A stretch of 64,000 nucleotides of DNA from Ehrlichia sp028752135 (GCA_028752135.1 CP082782.1:620001-684000), one strand, 5' to 3'. Counted from the stretch's first letter, positions 28,407-38,537 are shown. Numbers and translations are program-made. Notes: generated from the sequence alone by a model not told the origin.

Positions 28407-29684
28407 CTATTGCTTGTTAAATTTTTTTAAAAATTGTTCTACAGATATTGAAAATGTATTTTTATTTAATCTGTCTCTTACTTCAATAAGGTCTTGTTCT
28501 ACTGTTGATTTTCCAATAATAACTTGCCATGGCATCCCTAGTAAATCTGTCCTTGATAGCTTAACTCCAGCACTATCTTCTGTGTCATCATATAGGACAT
28601 TGTCTCCTAATTGTGTGTGTAAGCTTTCAGAAATTAAATTACATTTATTGTTTGATGAATATAGATTTACTAAAGAAAATTTAAATGGAGCTACTTGTTC
28701 TGGCCAAGTTATACCCTTGTTGTCATGGAAAACCTCAATTATTGCTCCTACTAATCTTGATATTCCTATGCCATAACACCCCATTTGCAAAGGGGTACTC
28801 TTATTGTTCTCATAAAAGGTTGCATTCATTGGCTTTGAATACTTATCTCCAAGATAAAATATGTGCCCAATTTCTATACCCTTGCTTGTTTTTATATTTT
28901 TTGGTGAAGCGGAACAAGTTTTGGGATTATGCATATCATCTGCTGCAGTATAAGTAGCCTTTATTTTCTCAATGTCAATGTCATTCTCATTCATTAATTC
29001 TATTATATCTTGATCATAGTATAAAGTACTTTCTCCAGAGTTTGCTAGTACATGAAACTCATGACTTAAGTTTCCTCCTATAGGACCTGGATCTGCTTTT
29101 ACTGCTATTGGAATTAGTCCTAATCTTTTGAAAATTTTGATGTAAACCTTAAACATTAGATTATACGACTCAATTGCACTATTTAAATCCTTATCAAAGC
29201 TATATGCATCTTTCATTAAGAATTCTCTACATCTCATGATTCCATACCTTGGACGTAACTCGTCGCGAAATTTCCATTGTGCTTGGTATAAAATTAATGG
29301 TAGATTTTTATGACTTGTTAGTGTTGTTCTTAGTATATCGGTGACAATTTCTTCATGAGTAGGTCCAAAAAGCATATCTCTTTGATTTCTATCTTTAATG
29401 TGTAGCATTTCAGAGCCGTAGTCATCATATCTTCCGGATTCTTTCCATAAACTTGCTGGCTGTATTAATGGCATTAATATTTCTAAAGCTCCTGATTTAT
29501 TCATTTCTTCTTTTATAATGTTTTCAATATTTTTTAACACCCTTAGACCTAAAGGTAGCCAAGAATATATTCCAGAAGCAGTTTGTTTTATAAGACCTGC
29601 ACGTAAAGAATATACATGTGATATCACTGATACATCAGATGGCGTTTCTTTTAAGGCAGGTATATAATAACTTGATAAACGCAT
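28407..29684 (-). CDS. proS: Prolyl-tRNA synthetase (short alphaproteobacterial type)
   Basis: Class II synthetase charging tRNA-Pro. The 425-residue product lacks the large editing insertion of the E. coli enzyme, as usual in alphaproteobacteria. Motif 1 surrounds MLPLGLRVLKNIENIIKEEM-like sequence near residues 45-65, motif 2 is FRDELRPRYGIMRCREFLMKDAYSF (about 137-161), preceded by GPTHEEIVTDI, and motif 3 is MGCYGIGISRLVGAIIEVF (about 300-318). The C-terminal anticodon-binding domain (VLYDDTEDSAGVKLSRTDLLGMPWQVIIGK) is complete. First gene of the proS-acpS pair. Confidence 0.97.
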   Translation of the reverse strand: MRLSSYYIPALKETPSDVSVISHVYSLRAGLIKQTASGIYSWLPLGLRVLKNIENIIKEEMNKSGALEILMPLIQPASLWKESGRYDDYGSEMLHIKDRNQRDMLFGPTHEEIVTDILRTTLTSHKNLPLILYQAQWKFRDELRPRYGIMRCREFLMKDAYSFDKDLNSAIESYNLMFKVYIKIFKRLGLIPIAVKADPGPIGGNLSHEFHVLANSGESTLYYDQDIIELMNENDIDIEKIKATYTAADDMHNPKTCSASPKNIKTSKGIEIGHIFYLGDKYSKPMNATFYENNKSTPLQMGCYGIGISRLVGAIIEVFHDNKGITWPEQVAPFKFSLVNLYSSNNKCNLISESLHTQLGDNVLYDDTEDSAGVKLSRTDLLGMPWQVIIGKSTVEQDLIEVRDRLNKNTFSISVEQFLKKFNKQ

Positions 29685-30147
29685 TGAAATATTAAGTTTA
29701 TAAAGAAAAAAATCTTATCACAGATATCATATCTGTATTGAATAGTCAATTGTAACAAGTCATTGTTAGTGGAATAATTTTTTCATCTTGGATAAGTAAC
29801 ATATATTTTATTTCTTTACATTTAGTATTCTTGTTTTCTTTATTTGTAACTATTGGGATAACAGAATGGTAATAAATTAAGAGGGATTACTTTTATTTAT
29901 ATTTTTTAGGCATGATGTATTATTGATTTTATAGGTAATAAATAGAAATTTTTTTAATCTTAAATGTGACAAATATAAAGTAATAGGCAGGAAGTGTGTA
30001 TAGCAAAACTGCTCATGCAATTACTTCCTTTTATAAGAATTAACATTAGTTGTCTGATAAAGGAAGTAATACGTGGTCTTTATTGTTAATGATGTTAATT
30101 TTATAGCTGATAATTTAAATGTCTACTTCTGAAATAACGAGTAAATT
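29685..30147. other. Spacer with a 12-base perfect inverted repeat
   Basis: The region has no gene. ATTACTTCCTTT (30020-30031) and AAAGGAAGTAAT (30059-30070) are perfect inverted copies separated by 27 bases. It could be a transcript-end hairpin for the broken amidotransferase gene that ends at 30148, but no T-run follows on that strand. Confidence 0.55.
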
Positions 30148-31155
30148 TTAATTTCTATAGAGAAAATCATTTACAATAGCAATTGCTGATAGAGTTGCTT
30201 GACGTCTTCTTGTATCATTATCTTCTTTAAGATCCTCATCAGACCCTTTTATTGCATTAATTGCTAAAGCTTCTGGATGATCTTGGAATAAAATATTACC
30301 ATATTTATCTTCAATTGCTTCTATTATACCATCGTCGGAGAAACCTACTATTTTGTATCCTAAAGATTCAATTTTTTTAATATTTTCTTGACTATTATTT
30401 ACTACACCTCCATGTGCATCAGGAAAGTATATAGAAATCCACCCGTTATCATCTGGTTTAATATATTTAGAAGCTATACTTGATAATCTACTTCCTGGGG
30501 CAACTCGTAATCTGTGAAGATCTACATTTTTTCTATGTGGATCTGGCATAGAAATAGAATGTGCTTCCACTGCTTCTTTTGATGTTACTATCTTTTTTAC
30601 TCTAATAATTTCTACACCAACGGCATGCATTACACCTTGTAGTCCTCCACATACTCCTATTAAGTGAATTTTTGGATTACTATCTACGATTTTTACTATA
30701 GCATTAGTAATGAGTTGCCTATTTGGAGTTGGTGTATAGGGTTCGGTATCTACGTTATAATAGTTTCCAGGAATAAATATTCTGTTAATTTTATTTTTTT
30801 TGAAAGTCGTGTACTGCGTTTTGAATTTTATCAGATTCTATTTTTTCTAAAAGTGAAATATCCTGTTGTGCTTCTTCTAAAGCTTCGTTTTTTACTTTTT
30901 AAAATCTACTATTGTATTGTAATCGATTAGTATAACTTCTGCTCCTAAATTTTCTAACATTTCAGCAATATTATCTGAGAATGTCCATTCTTCAGGATAG
31001 GTTTCTTTTGCCGTGCGTAAGAAACCAACAGTTATTTTATTGTTTGATATTGCTTCTAATGCACTTGCTGGTGTAGAGAAAAAAGAAATAATATTAGTAT
31101 AAAATAACGCATCGAATCTCCGTAAAATAACAACACTGTTCTTTAATGTGAGCAA
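30148..31155 (-). pseudogene. Class I glutamine amidotransferase-like (C26) gene, two frameshifts
   Basis: The family (gamma-glutamyl-GABA hydrolase/peptidase C26 type) cleaves gamma-glutamyl amides. Catalytic elements survive: the nucleophile-elbow sequence HLIGVCGGLQGVMHAVG (minus strand near 30640) and the His-Glu pair in ILFQDHPEA near the end. The reading frame is broken twice in A-tracts. After the first 87 codons (to 30892) one A must be added to an A5 run (plus 30896-30900), and one removed from an A8 run (plus 30794-30801). With both corrections a protein of about 335 residues is continuous, without other stops. The largest intact pieces are 30892-31155 and about 30148-30790. Recent inactivation, slippage rescue or sequencing error are all possible. 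Confidence 0.75.
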
Positions 31156-31203
31156 ATTGTCACAAAGGCTTAACTAAGCTATGAGTATAGGAAACGTGTA
31201 AGG

Positions 31204-31276
31204 TGGCTTGAGTTGGAATTGAACCAACGACACAAGGATTTTCAGTCCTTTGCTCTACCAACTGAGCTACCAAGCC
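31204..31276 (-). tRNA. tRNA-Phe (GAA)
   Basis: A complete 73-base cloverleaf: acceptor stem GGCTTGG/TCAAGCC, D-arm GCTC/GAGC, anticodon stem AAGGA/TCCTT with loop CTGAAAA giving anticodon GAA, and T-arm GTTGG-TTCAATT-CCAAC. Discriminator A; CCA is not encoded. Confidence 0.97.
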
Positions 31277-31404
31277 AGTATTCATATGATAAACCCCACG
31301 TTACAAAAGTAACATCTATAAATATGCTAATATAAGTCTATAAGTTAATAAAAGCCTACGAATTATATATTATAAATGTAGGTCATTCAAGAGAAAATAT
31401 AGTA

Positions 31405-31432
31405 TTAAATTAATAAGATATTATGATATAAT
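31405..31432 (+). promoter_or_regulatory. Predicted extended -10 promoter of coaD
   Basis: TGATATAAT at 31424-31432 is a perfect extended -10 element. A weak -35 (TTAAAT, 31405-31410) stands 16 bases upstream. The leader to the GTG start would be about 20 bases. Confidence 0.45.
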
Positions 31433-31458
31433 ACAGTTTTATAAGTTAGTAATTTCTT

Positions 31459-31953
31459 GTGAAAATAGGTATATATCCTGGTACTTTTGATCCTATTACT
31501 TTTGGTCATATTGATATTATCAAAAGAGCTTATAATCTAGTTGATAGATTGATAATAGGGGTTGCTAAAAGTTGTGTAAAAAAGACAATTTTTCCCGCTG
31601 AAGTTCGTGCAGAAATGATTCAGCATGAAATAAAATTACTTGGTATAATGGTAGATACTGTAATTTTTGATGGATTATTAGTATATTTTGCGAAAGAAAA
31701 GAATGCATCTGTGATTATTAGGGGATTAAGGGCTATATCTGATTTTGATTATGAATTTCAAATGAGTTGGGTAAATTACAAGCTTACTTCTCAGATTGAA
31801 ACTATTTTTTTGCCAGCTTCAGAAGATACTCAATTTATTTCATCAAGTTTTGTAAAAGAAATAGCACGTCTTAATGGAGATGTGAGTGTTTTTGTGTCTA
31901 CAAATGTACAAAAACATTTAAAAAATTTTTATCAAAATTATAAGATAAATTAA
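31459..31953 (+). CDS. coaD: Phosphopantetheine adenylyltransferase
   Basis: CoaD makes dephospho-CoA, the penultimate step of CoA synthesis. The 164-residue protein begins with the nucleotidyltransferase signature IGIYPGTFDPITFGHIDIIKRA, containing the T/HxGH-type motif (FGHI), and carries IIRGLRAISDFDYEFQMSWVNYKL and the ATP-site ISSSFVKEIARLNGDVS. The start is GTG; no in-frame ATG fits the family N terminus. Normal length, and it stands alone after the tRNA-Phe gene. Confidence 0.95.
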   Translation: MKIGIYPGTFDPITFGHIDIIKRAYNLVDRLIIGVAKSCVKKTIFPAEVRAEMIQHEIKLLGIMVDTVIFDGLLVYFAKEKNASVIIRGLRAISDFDYEFQMSWVNYKLTSQIETIFLPASEDTQFISSSFVKEIARLNGDVSVFVSTNVQKHLKNFYQNYKIN

Positions 31954-32107
31954 TTATCTTAATTATGTATTACAGCTATAACACAGCATTTGCAAGATGA
32001 GTTTGTTGGTTTTTTGTACATTCCTTGACAGCAATTACCTTATATAATTAACTTCAAATTTTAATAGTTATATAGTATCTATGTACGTTTTATATATAAA
32101 GTGTAAA

Positions 32108-33067
32108 TTATTGCTGTTCTGATAAAAACTTTGCTGCTTCTATTGCAGCCATACATCCAGATCCTGCAGCAACAACAGCTTGCCTATATATTTTATCTTG
32201 AACGTCACCTGCAGCAAAGATTCCAGAACGACTAGTTACTGTACTTCCAGGTTTGGTAATTATATATCCTTCATTATCTAAATCTACTATGTTACTGTTA
32301 TCCTTATTTTTGAGTATTTGTGTGTTTGGAGTATGTCCTATGGCAATAAATATTCCTTTTACAGCAATGGTTGTTATATCTCCAGTTTTCACAGATTTTA
32401 ATACTATAGCTTCTACATTACCACCTTCTTCATTTCCAAGTATTTCTTCTACAACACTATCCCATATGATTTGTATCTTGTTATTCTTGAATAATCTTTC
32501 TTGCATTATAGGTTCAGCTCGTAGTTTGTCTCTTCTATGAATTAGAAATACTTTTGTTGCATGTCTTGTTAAATATAGTGCTTCCTCTACAGCTGTATTG
32601 CCTCCTCCTATTACAGCAACATCACTTCCAGTGAAAAATGTTCCATCGCATGTAGCACATGCAGATACACCTCTACCTTTAAAAGTTTCTTCGCTTTTTA
32701 TATTAAGCCACTTCGCTTGAGCTCCAGTTGCGATTATAATGCTATCCGTAATATATTGATCACTAAATACTCCTATACACTTAAAAGGGTATACATCTGT
32801 ATGTATTTCTTTTATTTCATCAGATATAACTTGGGCTCCAGAATTATGTGCTTGTTGCTGCATCTGTTCCATTAGATCTGGTCCTTGTATTGCATGAGCG
32901 AATCCTGGAAAATTTTCTACATCTGTAGTAATTGTAAGCTGTCCCCCAGGGCACATTCCAGTGATTAGTATAGGTTGTAAATTTGCACGTGCAGCATATA
33001 TGGCAGCAGTGCATCCTGCTGCTCCTGAGCCTATTACTAAAACTTTTGTTATATATCTTTGTGTCAT
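32108..33067 (-). CDS. trxB: Thioredoxin reductase
   Basis: TrxB uses NADPH and FAD to keep thioredoxin reduced. The 319-residue protein has the FAD-binding VLVIGSGAAGCTAAIYAARANL at the start, GGQLTITTDVENFPGF, the redox pair in SACATCDGTFF (Cys near 138 and 141), the NADPH-binding VAVIGGGNTAVEEALYLT, and the C-terminal FAD motif GIFAAGDVQDKIYRQAVVAAGSG. Intact. The ancestral stop of the broken peroxiredoxin gene abuts this start codon, so the two were an operon in which peroxiredoxin was the first gene. Confidence 0.97.
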   Translation of the reverse strand: MTQRYITKVLVIGSGAAGCTAAIYAARANLQPILITGMCPGGQLTITTDVENFPGFAHAIQGPDLMEQMQQQAHNSGAQVISDEIKEIHTDVYPFKCIGVFSDQYITDSIIIATGAQAKWLNIKSEETFKGRGVSACATCDGTFFTGSDVAVIGGGNTAVEEALYLTRHATKVFLIHRRDKLRAEPIMQERLFKNNKIQIIWDSVVEEILGNEEGGNVEAIVLKSVKTGDITTIAVKGIFIAIGHTPNTQILKNKDNSNIVDLDNEGYIITKPGSTVTSRSGIFAAGDVQDKIYRQAVVAAGSGCMAAIEAAKFLSEQQ

Positions 33068-33687
33068 TTATATATCCATAATACTTTTTTCAAGATTATC
33101 TATGTGTGATTTAAGATAATCTTCAATTCCATGTTGAGATGCTTCCATTGCTGGATCTCATTTCATCCATCCAGCTGGACATACTTCTCCGTGTATTTGA
33201 TGGTGTTTTATTGCATCTATAATTCTTAAAAGTTCGTCTACGTTTCTTCCTCTAGGTAAATCGTTAATTGATTGATGGCGTACGACGAAATTATCGTCAA
33301 TAATAAAGGTTGCACGCAATGCGATGCTATTGTTATATAGTACTCCATAGCTATTGGAGATAAAGTGTGAATCATCTGCGACTAAAGGAAAACTGATTTT
33401 ATCAATTCCGCCTTTATTTACACTGACATTACGCCAATGACTATGGCAAAACTCTGAATCTGTACTGATACCAATAATTTCTGTATTTTTTTCCATAAAT
33501 TGAGGTATTCTGTTATGTAATGATATAAGTTCTGTAGGACATACAAATGTAAAATCTCTGGGATAAAAAGACTAAAATAGCACATTTACCACTAATATAT
33601 TGTTTTAAATTAAAATCGCATATTTTGTCGTCTGGCATAACAGCTTTTGCTGTAAAATCGATAGCTTGTGTTGTTACTAGATTCATA
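33068..33687 (-). pseudogene. Broken 2-Cys peroxiredoxin (AhpC/TSA type)
   Basis: Typical 2-Cys peroxiredoxins reduce peroxides and are recycled through thioredoxin and TrxB. The start (MNLVTTQAIDFTAKAVMPDD) is followed after about 40 codons by a frameshift in a T5 run (minus strand of 33565-33569). The next frame continues FYPRDFTFVCPTELISLHNRIPQF, containing the peroxidatic Cys, and runs to GEVCPAGWMK with the resolving Cys. There a TGA (minus strand of 33158-33160) stands where the family has Gly, and the tail DPAMEASQHGIEDYL still follows in frame to the old stop at 33068. So there is one frameshift and one nonsense change. The only long intact piece is about 33158-33560. Confidence 0.85.
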
Positions 33688-34144
33688 AGGTACCTAAGTT
33701 AATTAAAATCAGAAATGATCATATATAAATAATACTAATACTACAATTAAATGATTTTGTAATTATATTTAATTATAAATGTATTTAAAATTTTGCTTGT
33801 TATGCTGTGATCCACTGTTAATTATTTTGGTCGTAATGTGACTATTAGCTATTTTGTGACAAATTTTTAGTCTTATAAATATTAATTGAGAATTTTTGTT
33901 TATTGTTATACACTTTACCGTTTCAAGAATATTTTTAGGTATTCTTCAATTTAATTTAGATTTATATACTGTTCAATTATTATTTAGGTAGGGAGAAATT
34001 GGATTATTGATTTTATTAGTATGACTGCTACTGATGACCAATAGTTCTTGTTTTGTTATATTAAGTAGCAAAAACTAATAATAAGTTGAATGTTAATTGA
34101 AGTGTACTAGAATACATTCTGTATTGTTTTTAACTGGGTTAGAT
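33688..34144. other. Divergent spacer between prx and aatA
   Basis: About 450 AT-rich bases between divergently oriented genes. It must carry promoters in both directions, but none can be singled out. The open frame of the aminotransferase extends to a TTG at 34097 within this spacer. Confidence 0.35.
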
Positions 34145-35341
34145 ATGTTGCTTATAGCTGAAAGAATGGGTTGTATTAAACCTTCGCCAACACTTGAAAT
34201 TGCAAGTAAAGCTCAAAAATTGAAAATGTCAGGAGTAGATGTAATTTCTTTAAGTGCTGGTGAACCGGATTTTGATACGCCACAACATGTTAAGCAAGCA
34301 GCTATTAATGCAATTAATGTAGGTAAGACTAAATATACAGCAGTTGATGGTATCATTGAATTAAAGAAAGCAGTTATTGATAGGTTAGAACAAGATCATG
34401 ATTTAGCTTACGATATTAGTCAAATTTCTATTGGCAATGGGGCTAAACAATGTATTTATAATTTATTTATGGCTACATTGAATTGCGGTGATGAAGTTAT
34501 AATCCCAACTCCATATTGGGTTTCTTATCCAGATATGGTGAAAATATCTGGAGGTAATCCTATAATTGTTGATTGTAATAAAACATTTAAGTTAACTCCT
34601 GAGTTACTTGAAGCTGCAATATCTGATAAAACTAAATGGTTAGTTATAAATTCTCCAAATAACCCTACAGGATTAATGTATACATATGAAGAATTGAAAG
34701 CCATTGCTCAGGTTTTGTTAAGGCATCCAAATGTTTATGTTATGACTGATGATATATATTCAAAGATAGTATATGATGATCTTAAATTTTTCACTCTTGC
34801 TCAAGTAGAACCACACTTATATGACAGAATATTTGTGGTAAATGGTGTTTCAAAAGCATATGCTATGACTGGTTGGAGAATTGGGTATATTGCTGGTGAT
34901 GCAAAAGTTATTAATGCAATTTCTGTAATACAATCTCAGAGTACAACAAATCCTAATAGTATAGCCCAATTTGCTTCAGTGGAAGCTTTACGTGGAGATC
35001 AAACATTTTTGAAAGAGAGAAATAGGATATTTGCAGTACGTCGTGATATAATGATGAGTATGGTAAATAGTACTTCTTTATTGTCTGTTGAAAAACCTCA
35101 AGGAGCGTTTTATGTGTTCATTTCTTGTAAGGAAGCAGTAGGTAAAACGACAAAAAATGGTCTTGTAATAGAAAATAGTATGGATTTTACTAGATATCTG
35201 TTGGAAGATTATAATGTTGCTGTAGTTCCAGGAGAAGCATTTGGAGCGCAAGGATTTTTTAGAGTATCGTATGCTACTTCTACTGAGAATTTATCTAAAG
35301 CTTGCGAACGCATTTTGGAAGCGTGTGACAAATTATTGTAA
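34145..35341 (+). CDS. aatA: Aspartate aminotransferase (class I, alphaproteobacterial)
   Basis: This PLP enzyme interconverts aspartate and oxaloacetate with glutamate/2-oxoglutarate. From ATG 34145 the product is 398 residues and starts LLIAERMGCIKPSPT, the family's usual N terminus; the in-frame TTG at 34097 would add 16 unmatched residues. Motifs seen are VISLSAGEPDFDTPQHV, TKYTAVDGIIELKKAV, ISIGNGAKQCIYNLFMA, PTPYWVSYPDM, VINSPNNPTGLMYTYEE, the PLP-binding Lys in VNGVSKAYAMTGWRIGY (about 237), and a C-terminal VAVVPGEAFGAQGFFRVSYA. Intact. Related prephenate-type aminotransferases are hard to exclude. Confidence 0.92.
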   Translation: MLLIAERMGCIKPSPTLEIASKAQKLKMSGVDVISLSAGEPDFDTPQHVKQAAINAINVGKTKYTAVDGIIELKKAVIDRLEQDHDLAYDISQISIGNGAKQCIYNLFMATLNCGDEVIIPTPYWVSYPDMVKISGGNPIIVDCNKTFKLTPELLEAAISDKTKWLVINSPNNPTGLMYTYEELKAIAQVLLRHPNVYVMTDDIYSKIVYDDLKFFTLAQVEPHLYDRIFVVNGVSKAYAMTGWRIGYIAGDAKVINAISVIQSQSTTNPNSIAQFASVEALRGDQTFLKERNRIFAVRRDIMMSMVNSTSLLSVEKPQGAFYVFISCKEAVGKTTKNGLVIENSMDFTRYLLEDYNVAVVPGEAFGAQGFFRVSYATSTENLSKACERILEACDKLL

Positions 35342-35791
35342 ATAAATTTACAACTTATTTCTATTCAACTATTTTAGTATTTGGGCTTTTTAATAAAGTC
35401 AAGTATGTATTTAACTAATGTGAGGAAATTATAGTTTTATTTTAGGTAATTAACTTAAATGTATAATTTGTAGCAGTACATAATAGTATTACTTTAAAAT
35501 TATATTATTATTTATAGTTGATGATCTATTATAATGATAAAGTTGTTTTTCATTATTATGCTGTTGTTAAAATAAGATATTTTTTATTTCTGAAATAAAT
35601 ATGAATATATTAAAAATTTTGAAATAACATAGTTATGTATAAATCTAAAATAAGTTTGTTATAGAATATTAATATAGATTTATAACTTAGTATCTATTTT
35701 TATTATTAATTCTACTATGAAATTTTTTATAATACAATTTACTATTTATAAACAGAATTTAACCTAATAAATGATAAAAATAATTATTGAT
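35342..35791. other. Spacer between convergent genes
   Basis: About 450 very AT-rich bases with no gene or RNA found between aatA and the convergent ppiD. Confidence 0.4.
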
Positions 35792-37684
35792 TTATTGTAC
35801 ATTATTGATTAGATCTTGGTTGACTTTAACTGAATATTTTTTTATCAAATATGTTGTTAATTGGTTCCTTAATGATTCTACATTGTCATTAGCAAGCTTT
35901 TCTTGAATATTTTTAATATCTGCATTGCTTACTTGATCCGCATTTTTTATATCTTTTAATATTGCTATTAACATTTTTTGCTCAGAAGGATTCCTATCAT
36001 CCTGATGACTTTTACTTATTTCGCCTTTTTTAAGATGAAAAATCTCGTTTATTAAATCGGTAGGATAGCTTTGACCTGGATTATCTATAGAAGCAATACT
36101 GTTCCTATAAACTGTTTGATTAGCTCTTAATAATACTCCATCAATGTTTTGTATGTCGATACCTGACTTGAGCTTTATCAATACCTCTTGTGTTGACTTG
36201 GATAGTTTTTGTGCCTTGAAATTATTTTGCCACTCATCTACTAATTGTTCTTTACTTTCGTCAAAAGTTTTTTCTCTTGAGGGATCAATTTGAGTGACAT
36301 TTACGCTAAAGAAGTAATCTTCATTGTTAGTAAAATTAGAAGGCTTGTTCAGTTGAGCTGAAAAAGCAGCTAATATTATAGCGTTAAAATTTGTTTCGGG
36401 TAAGCTGATTTTCTTTCCAGATAAATCTTTACCTGATATATCGCTATTAATATTTTTTATAGATAAATTGTATAATTCTGCTATTTCTTTGATAGATGTG
36501 CCACCATTAAGCTTATCATTTATGATTTCGATTTCTGTAGATAGAAGATTATTGGCCTTTTTCTTCTTAAGATCTTCACTAATTTTTTCAGTCAGCTCTT
36601 CTAGATCCTGAGGTGATATTTTATGAATGTTTTTTACTTTTATAATATGCCATCCAAATATACTATGTAATATAGGACTAATATCTCCTTCCTTTAAAGA
36701 AAATACTTTGTCCCTTATGTTGTCAGGAAGTGTATTTTTTGTAATATTGTTTAATGTAATTCCGTCTAAAGTAGTGTGTGCAATATCTGTTACTATGCTA
36801 TCAAAACTTGTACCTTCATTTAATGCTTTTAAAGCATCTTCAGCACTACTTTGAGTGCTGAATACTAAATTTAATATATCACGTTGTTCATCTAATTCCT
36901 GCACTTTTATTTCATTATCTATTTCTTCTTGTGTAACATTTACTTGATTTATAAAATTTTCGTAATTAATTGTTACATATTCTATTGTCCTATTTTCTGG
37001 GAGAGTTAAACTGTTACTTTTACGCTTTTCTTCATATAGTCTTTTTAACTCCTCAATGCTTGGTACAGAAATGTCATTTATTGCTGGTGATATTTCTATG
37101 ATGTCTACAGTACGGGATTGATGTAAATTTTGTAAAATTTTTGTTATCAGCTCTGGGTGATACTGCGTATATATATTTTGTGAGCCACCAAATAAGCAAT
37201 TCATTAATATAGCTACAGGTAAAGCTTTTTCTAATTTGTTTATGTATAATCTTTCTGTTAATCCTGCATTTGACAGTAGGGTATTAAATTTTGTTTTATC
37301 AAAGTTTCCATCTTCACCTTGAAAGAATTTTATACTTTTAATATGATTTAATATGCTTTTTTCTCCTATTTTGAGATTTAGTGAATCAGTAAATTTTGTA
37401 AAAACTTTGTTCTCAATTAATTTATTAAGTACGGAGAGTTTTATATTGAATTGAACAATCTGTTCTGGTGTTAGAGGGCGGGTTAATATTTCTTGTATAT
37501 ATCTTAGTTCATCATGATATGCATTTGTGTAGTCTTGTAAGGATAGCTTCTCTTGTCCTATTTTTGCAACATATTTATCTTTTACAAAACTACCAGGAAA
37601 AAAAGATGTTCCAAACGCTATAAAAACTAAAGAACATATTAAAACTATGAGTAGTGGTTTTACAAAAAGGGCTTTAGGTTTCAT
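35792..37684 (-). CDS. ppiD: PpiD/SurA-type peptidyl-prolyl isomerase, membrane-anchored
   Basis: The 630-residue protein has an N-terminal signal anchor (LLIVLICSLVFIAFGTSFF, about residues 11-29) and a large periplasmic part, as in PpiD, a chaperone at the Sec exit. A SurA_N-like helical region covers about 35-200. A parvulin-like rotamase domain follows at about 260-355 (SAEDALKALNEGTSFDSIV...LPDNIRDKVFSLKEGDISPILHSIFGWHIIKVKNI). A second, degenerate domain ends with ILKDIKNADQ. The family is diverse, so PpiD rather than SurA is chosen because of the anchor and length. Solitary and intact. Confidence 0.88.
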   Translation of the reverse strand: MKPKALFVKPLLIVLICSLVFIAFGTSFFPGSFVKDKYVAKIGQEKLSLQDYTNAYHDELRYIQEILTRPLTPEQIVQFNIKLSVLNKLIENKVFTKFTDSLNLKIGEKSILNHIKSIKFFQGEDGNFDKTKFNTLLSNAGLTERLYINKLEKALPVAILMNCLFGGSQNIYTQYHPELITKILQNLHQSRTVDIIEISPAINDISVPSIEELKRLYEEKRKSNSLTLPENRTIEYVTINYENFINQVNVTQEEIDNEIKVQELDEQRDILNLVFSTQSSAEDALKALNEGTSFDSIVTDIAHTTLDGITLNNITKNTLPDNIRDKVFSLKEGDISPILHSIFGWHIIKVKNIHKISPQDLEELTEKISEDLKKKKANNLLSTEIEIINDKLNGGTSIKEIAELYNLSIKNINSDISGKDLSGKKISLPETNFNAIILAAFSAQLNKPSNFTNNEDYFFSVNVTQIDPSREKTFDESKEQLVDEWQNNFKAQKLSKSTQEVLIKLKSGIDIQNIDGVLLRANQTVYRNSIASIDNPGQSYPTDLINEIFHLKKGEISKSHQDDRNPSEQKMLIAILKDIKNADQVSNADIKNIQEKLANDNVESLRNQLTTYLIKKYSVKVNQDLINNVQ

Positions 37685-37952
37685 ATGTTATGCATTCAGT
37701 GTCAAACGTGTTTAATATATCAGACAAAAAATCTCATGCAAATATTTTCATTTAATCATATACATGCTTTTACTTAAGGTGTTGAAAAACTATTGTTCTT
37801 AGTAAATAGTGATCTTGTTGGAATTTGTATAGATAGTAATGATTAATTAGATTTAAAAAGGTAAATATTCTAATGTGAGTTTATTAGTGAGATTAAAACT
37901 GTTTTAATGGGATTTTCAAAGTACCTGTGAATTCCAAAATTGTTTTAAAAGG

Positions 37953-38537
37953 TTATATTGTATTAGAATATATAGGTATAGGATTAAGTATAGGTAAATT
38001 ATTTTGTAATTTGTAAGATAGTAGAAAAGCAGCTATTTTTGCATTAAATTTGCTTGATGTTATAGATGTTATATTGTGTGTTTGATATTTAAGTATATCA
38101 TTTTTATTGAGTATTTGTATCTTACTTGTTTCAGTGAGTTGATGGGTAAAAGTTTGAGAGTAGAAACTGTTATTAGAAACTTCAATTATTGATAATATTT
38201 CTTTATTTTTAATATCTGTTGAATTAGATATTAAATATGCTTGCATTTCTAGCGTGCTAATACCGTGTATAGTTGTTTTTGATGCAAGTTTTATTCCTTG
38301 AGCAGCAGCTATTCCAACTCTGATTCCAGTAAAACTTCCTGGACCTACTACTACTGCGAGATTTGTTATGCTGTTGTATGAATTTTTAGATTTATCAAAT
38401 AATGTATGGATTAGTTTAAATAAAGATTCTGAATGTTGATTATGCAATGTATTTTCCTCATAATGTATAGTATTATTTTGATTAATAATAGCTACAGAAC
38501 ATATAGGGCCTGATGTATTGATTGCCATGATAGCCAT
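37953..38537 (-). CDS. tsaB: TsaB, tRNA threonylcarbamoyladenosine factor
   Basis: TsaB is the ASKHA-fold partner of TsaD in making t6A37 in ANN-decoding tRNAs. The 194-residue product starts MAIMAINTSGPICSVAI, the phosphate-loop-like N terminus. The family core is HSESLFKLIHTLFDKS and LAVVVGPGSFTGIRVGIAAAQGIKLA, followed by ISTLEMQAYL. The frame extends to 38576 with MLLLNIYQLNKKI, which has no family counterpart, so the ATG at 38537 was chosen. The C terminus is shorter and more divergent than in E. coli, as in other Rickettsiales. Confidence 0.9.
   Translation of the reverse strand: MAIMAINTSGPICSVAIINQNNTIHYEENTLHNQHSESLFKLIHTLFDKSKNSYNSITNLAVVVGPGSFTGIRVGIAAAQGIKLASKTTIHGISTLEMQAYLISNSTDIKNKEILSIIEVSNNSFYSQTFTHQLTETSKIQILNKNDILKYQTHNITSITSSKFNAKIAAFLLSYKLQNNLPILNPIPIYSNTI

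Noticed and set aside
30664..30930. 88-codon plus-strand frame
   Set aside because: It lies antisense to the middle, frame-shifted part of the C26 amidotransferase gene and has no family match.
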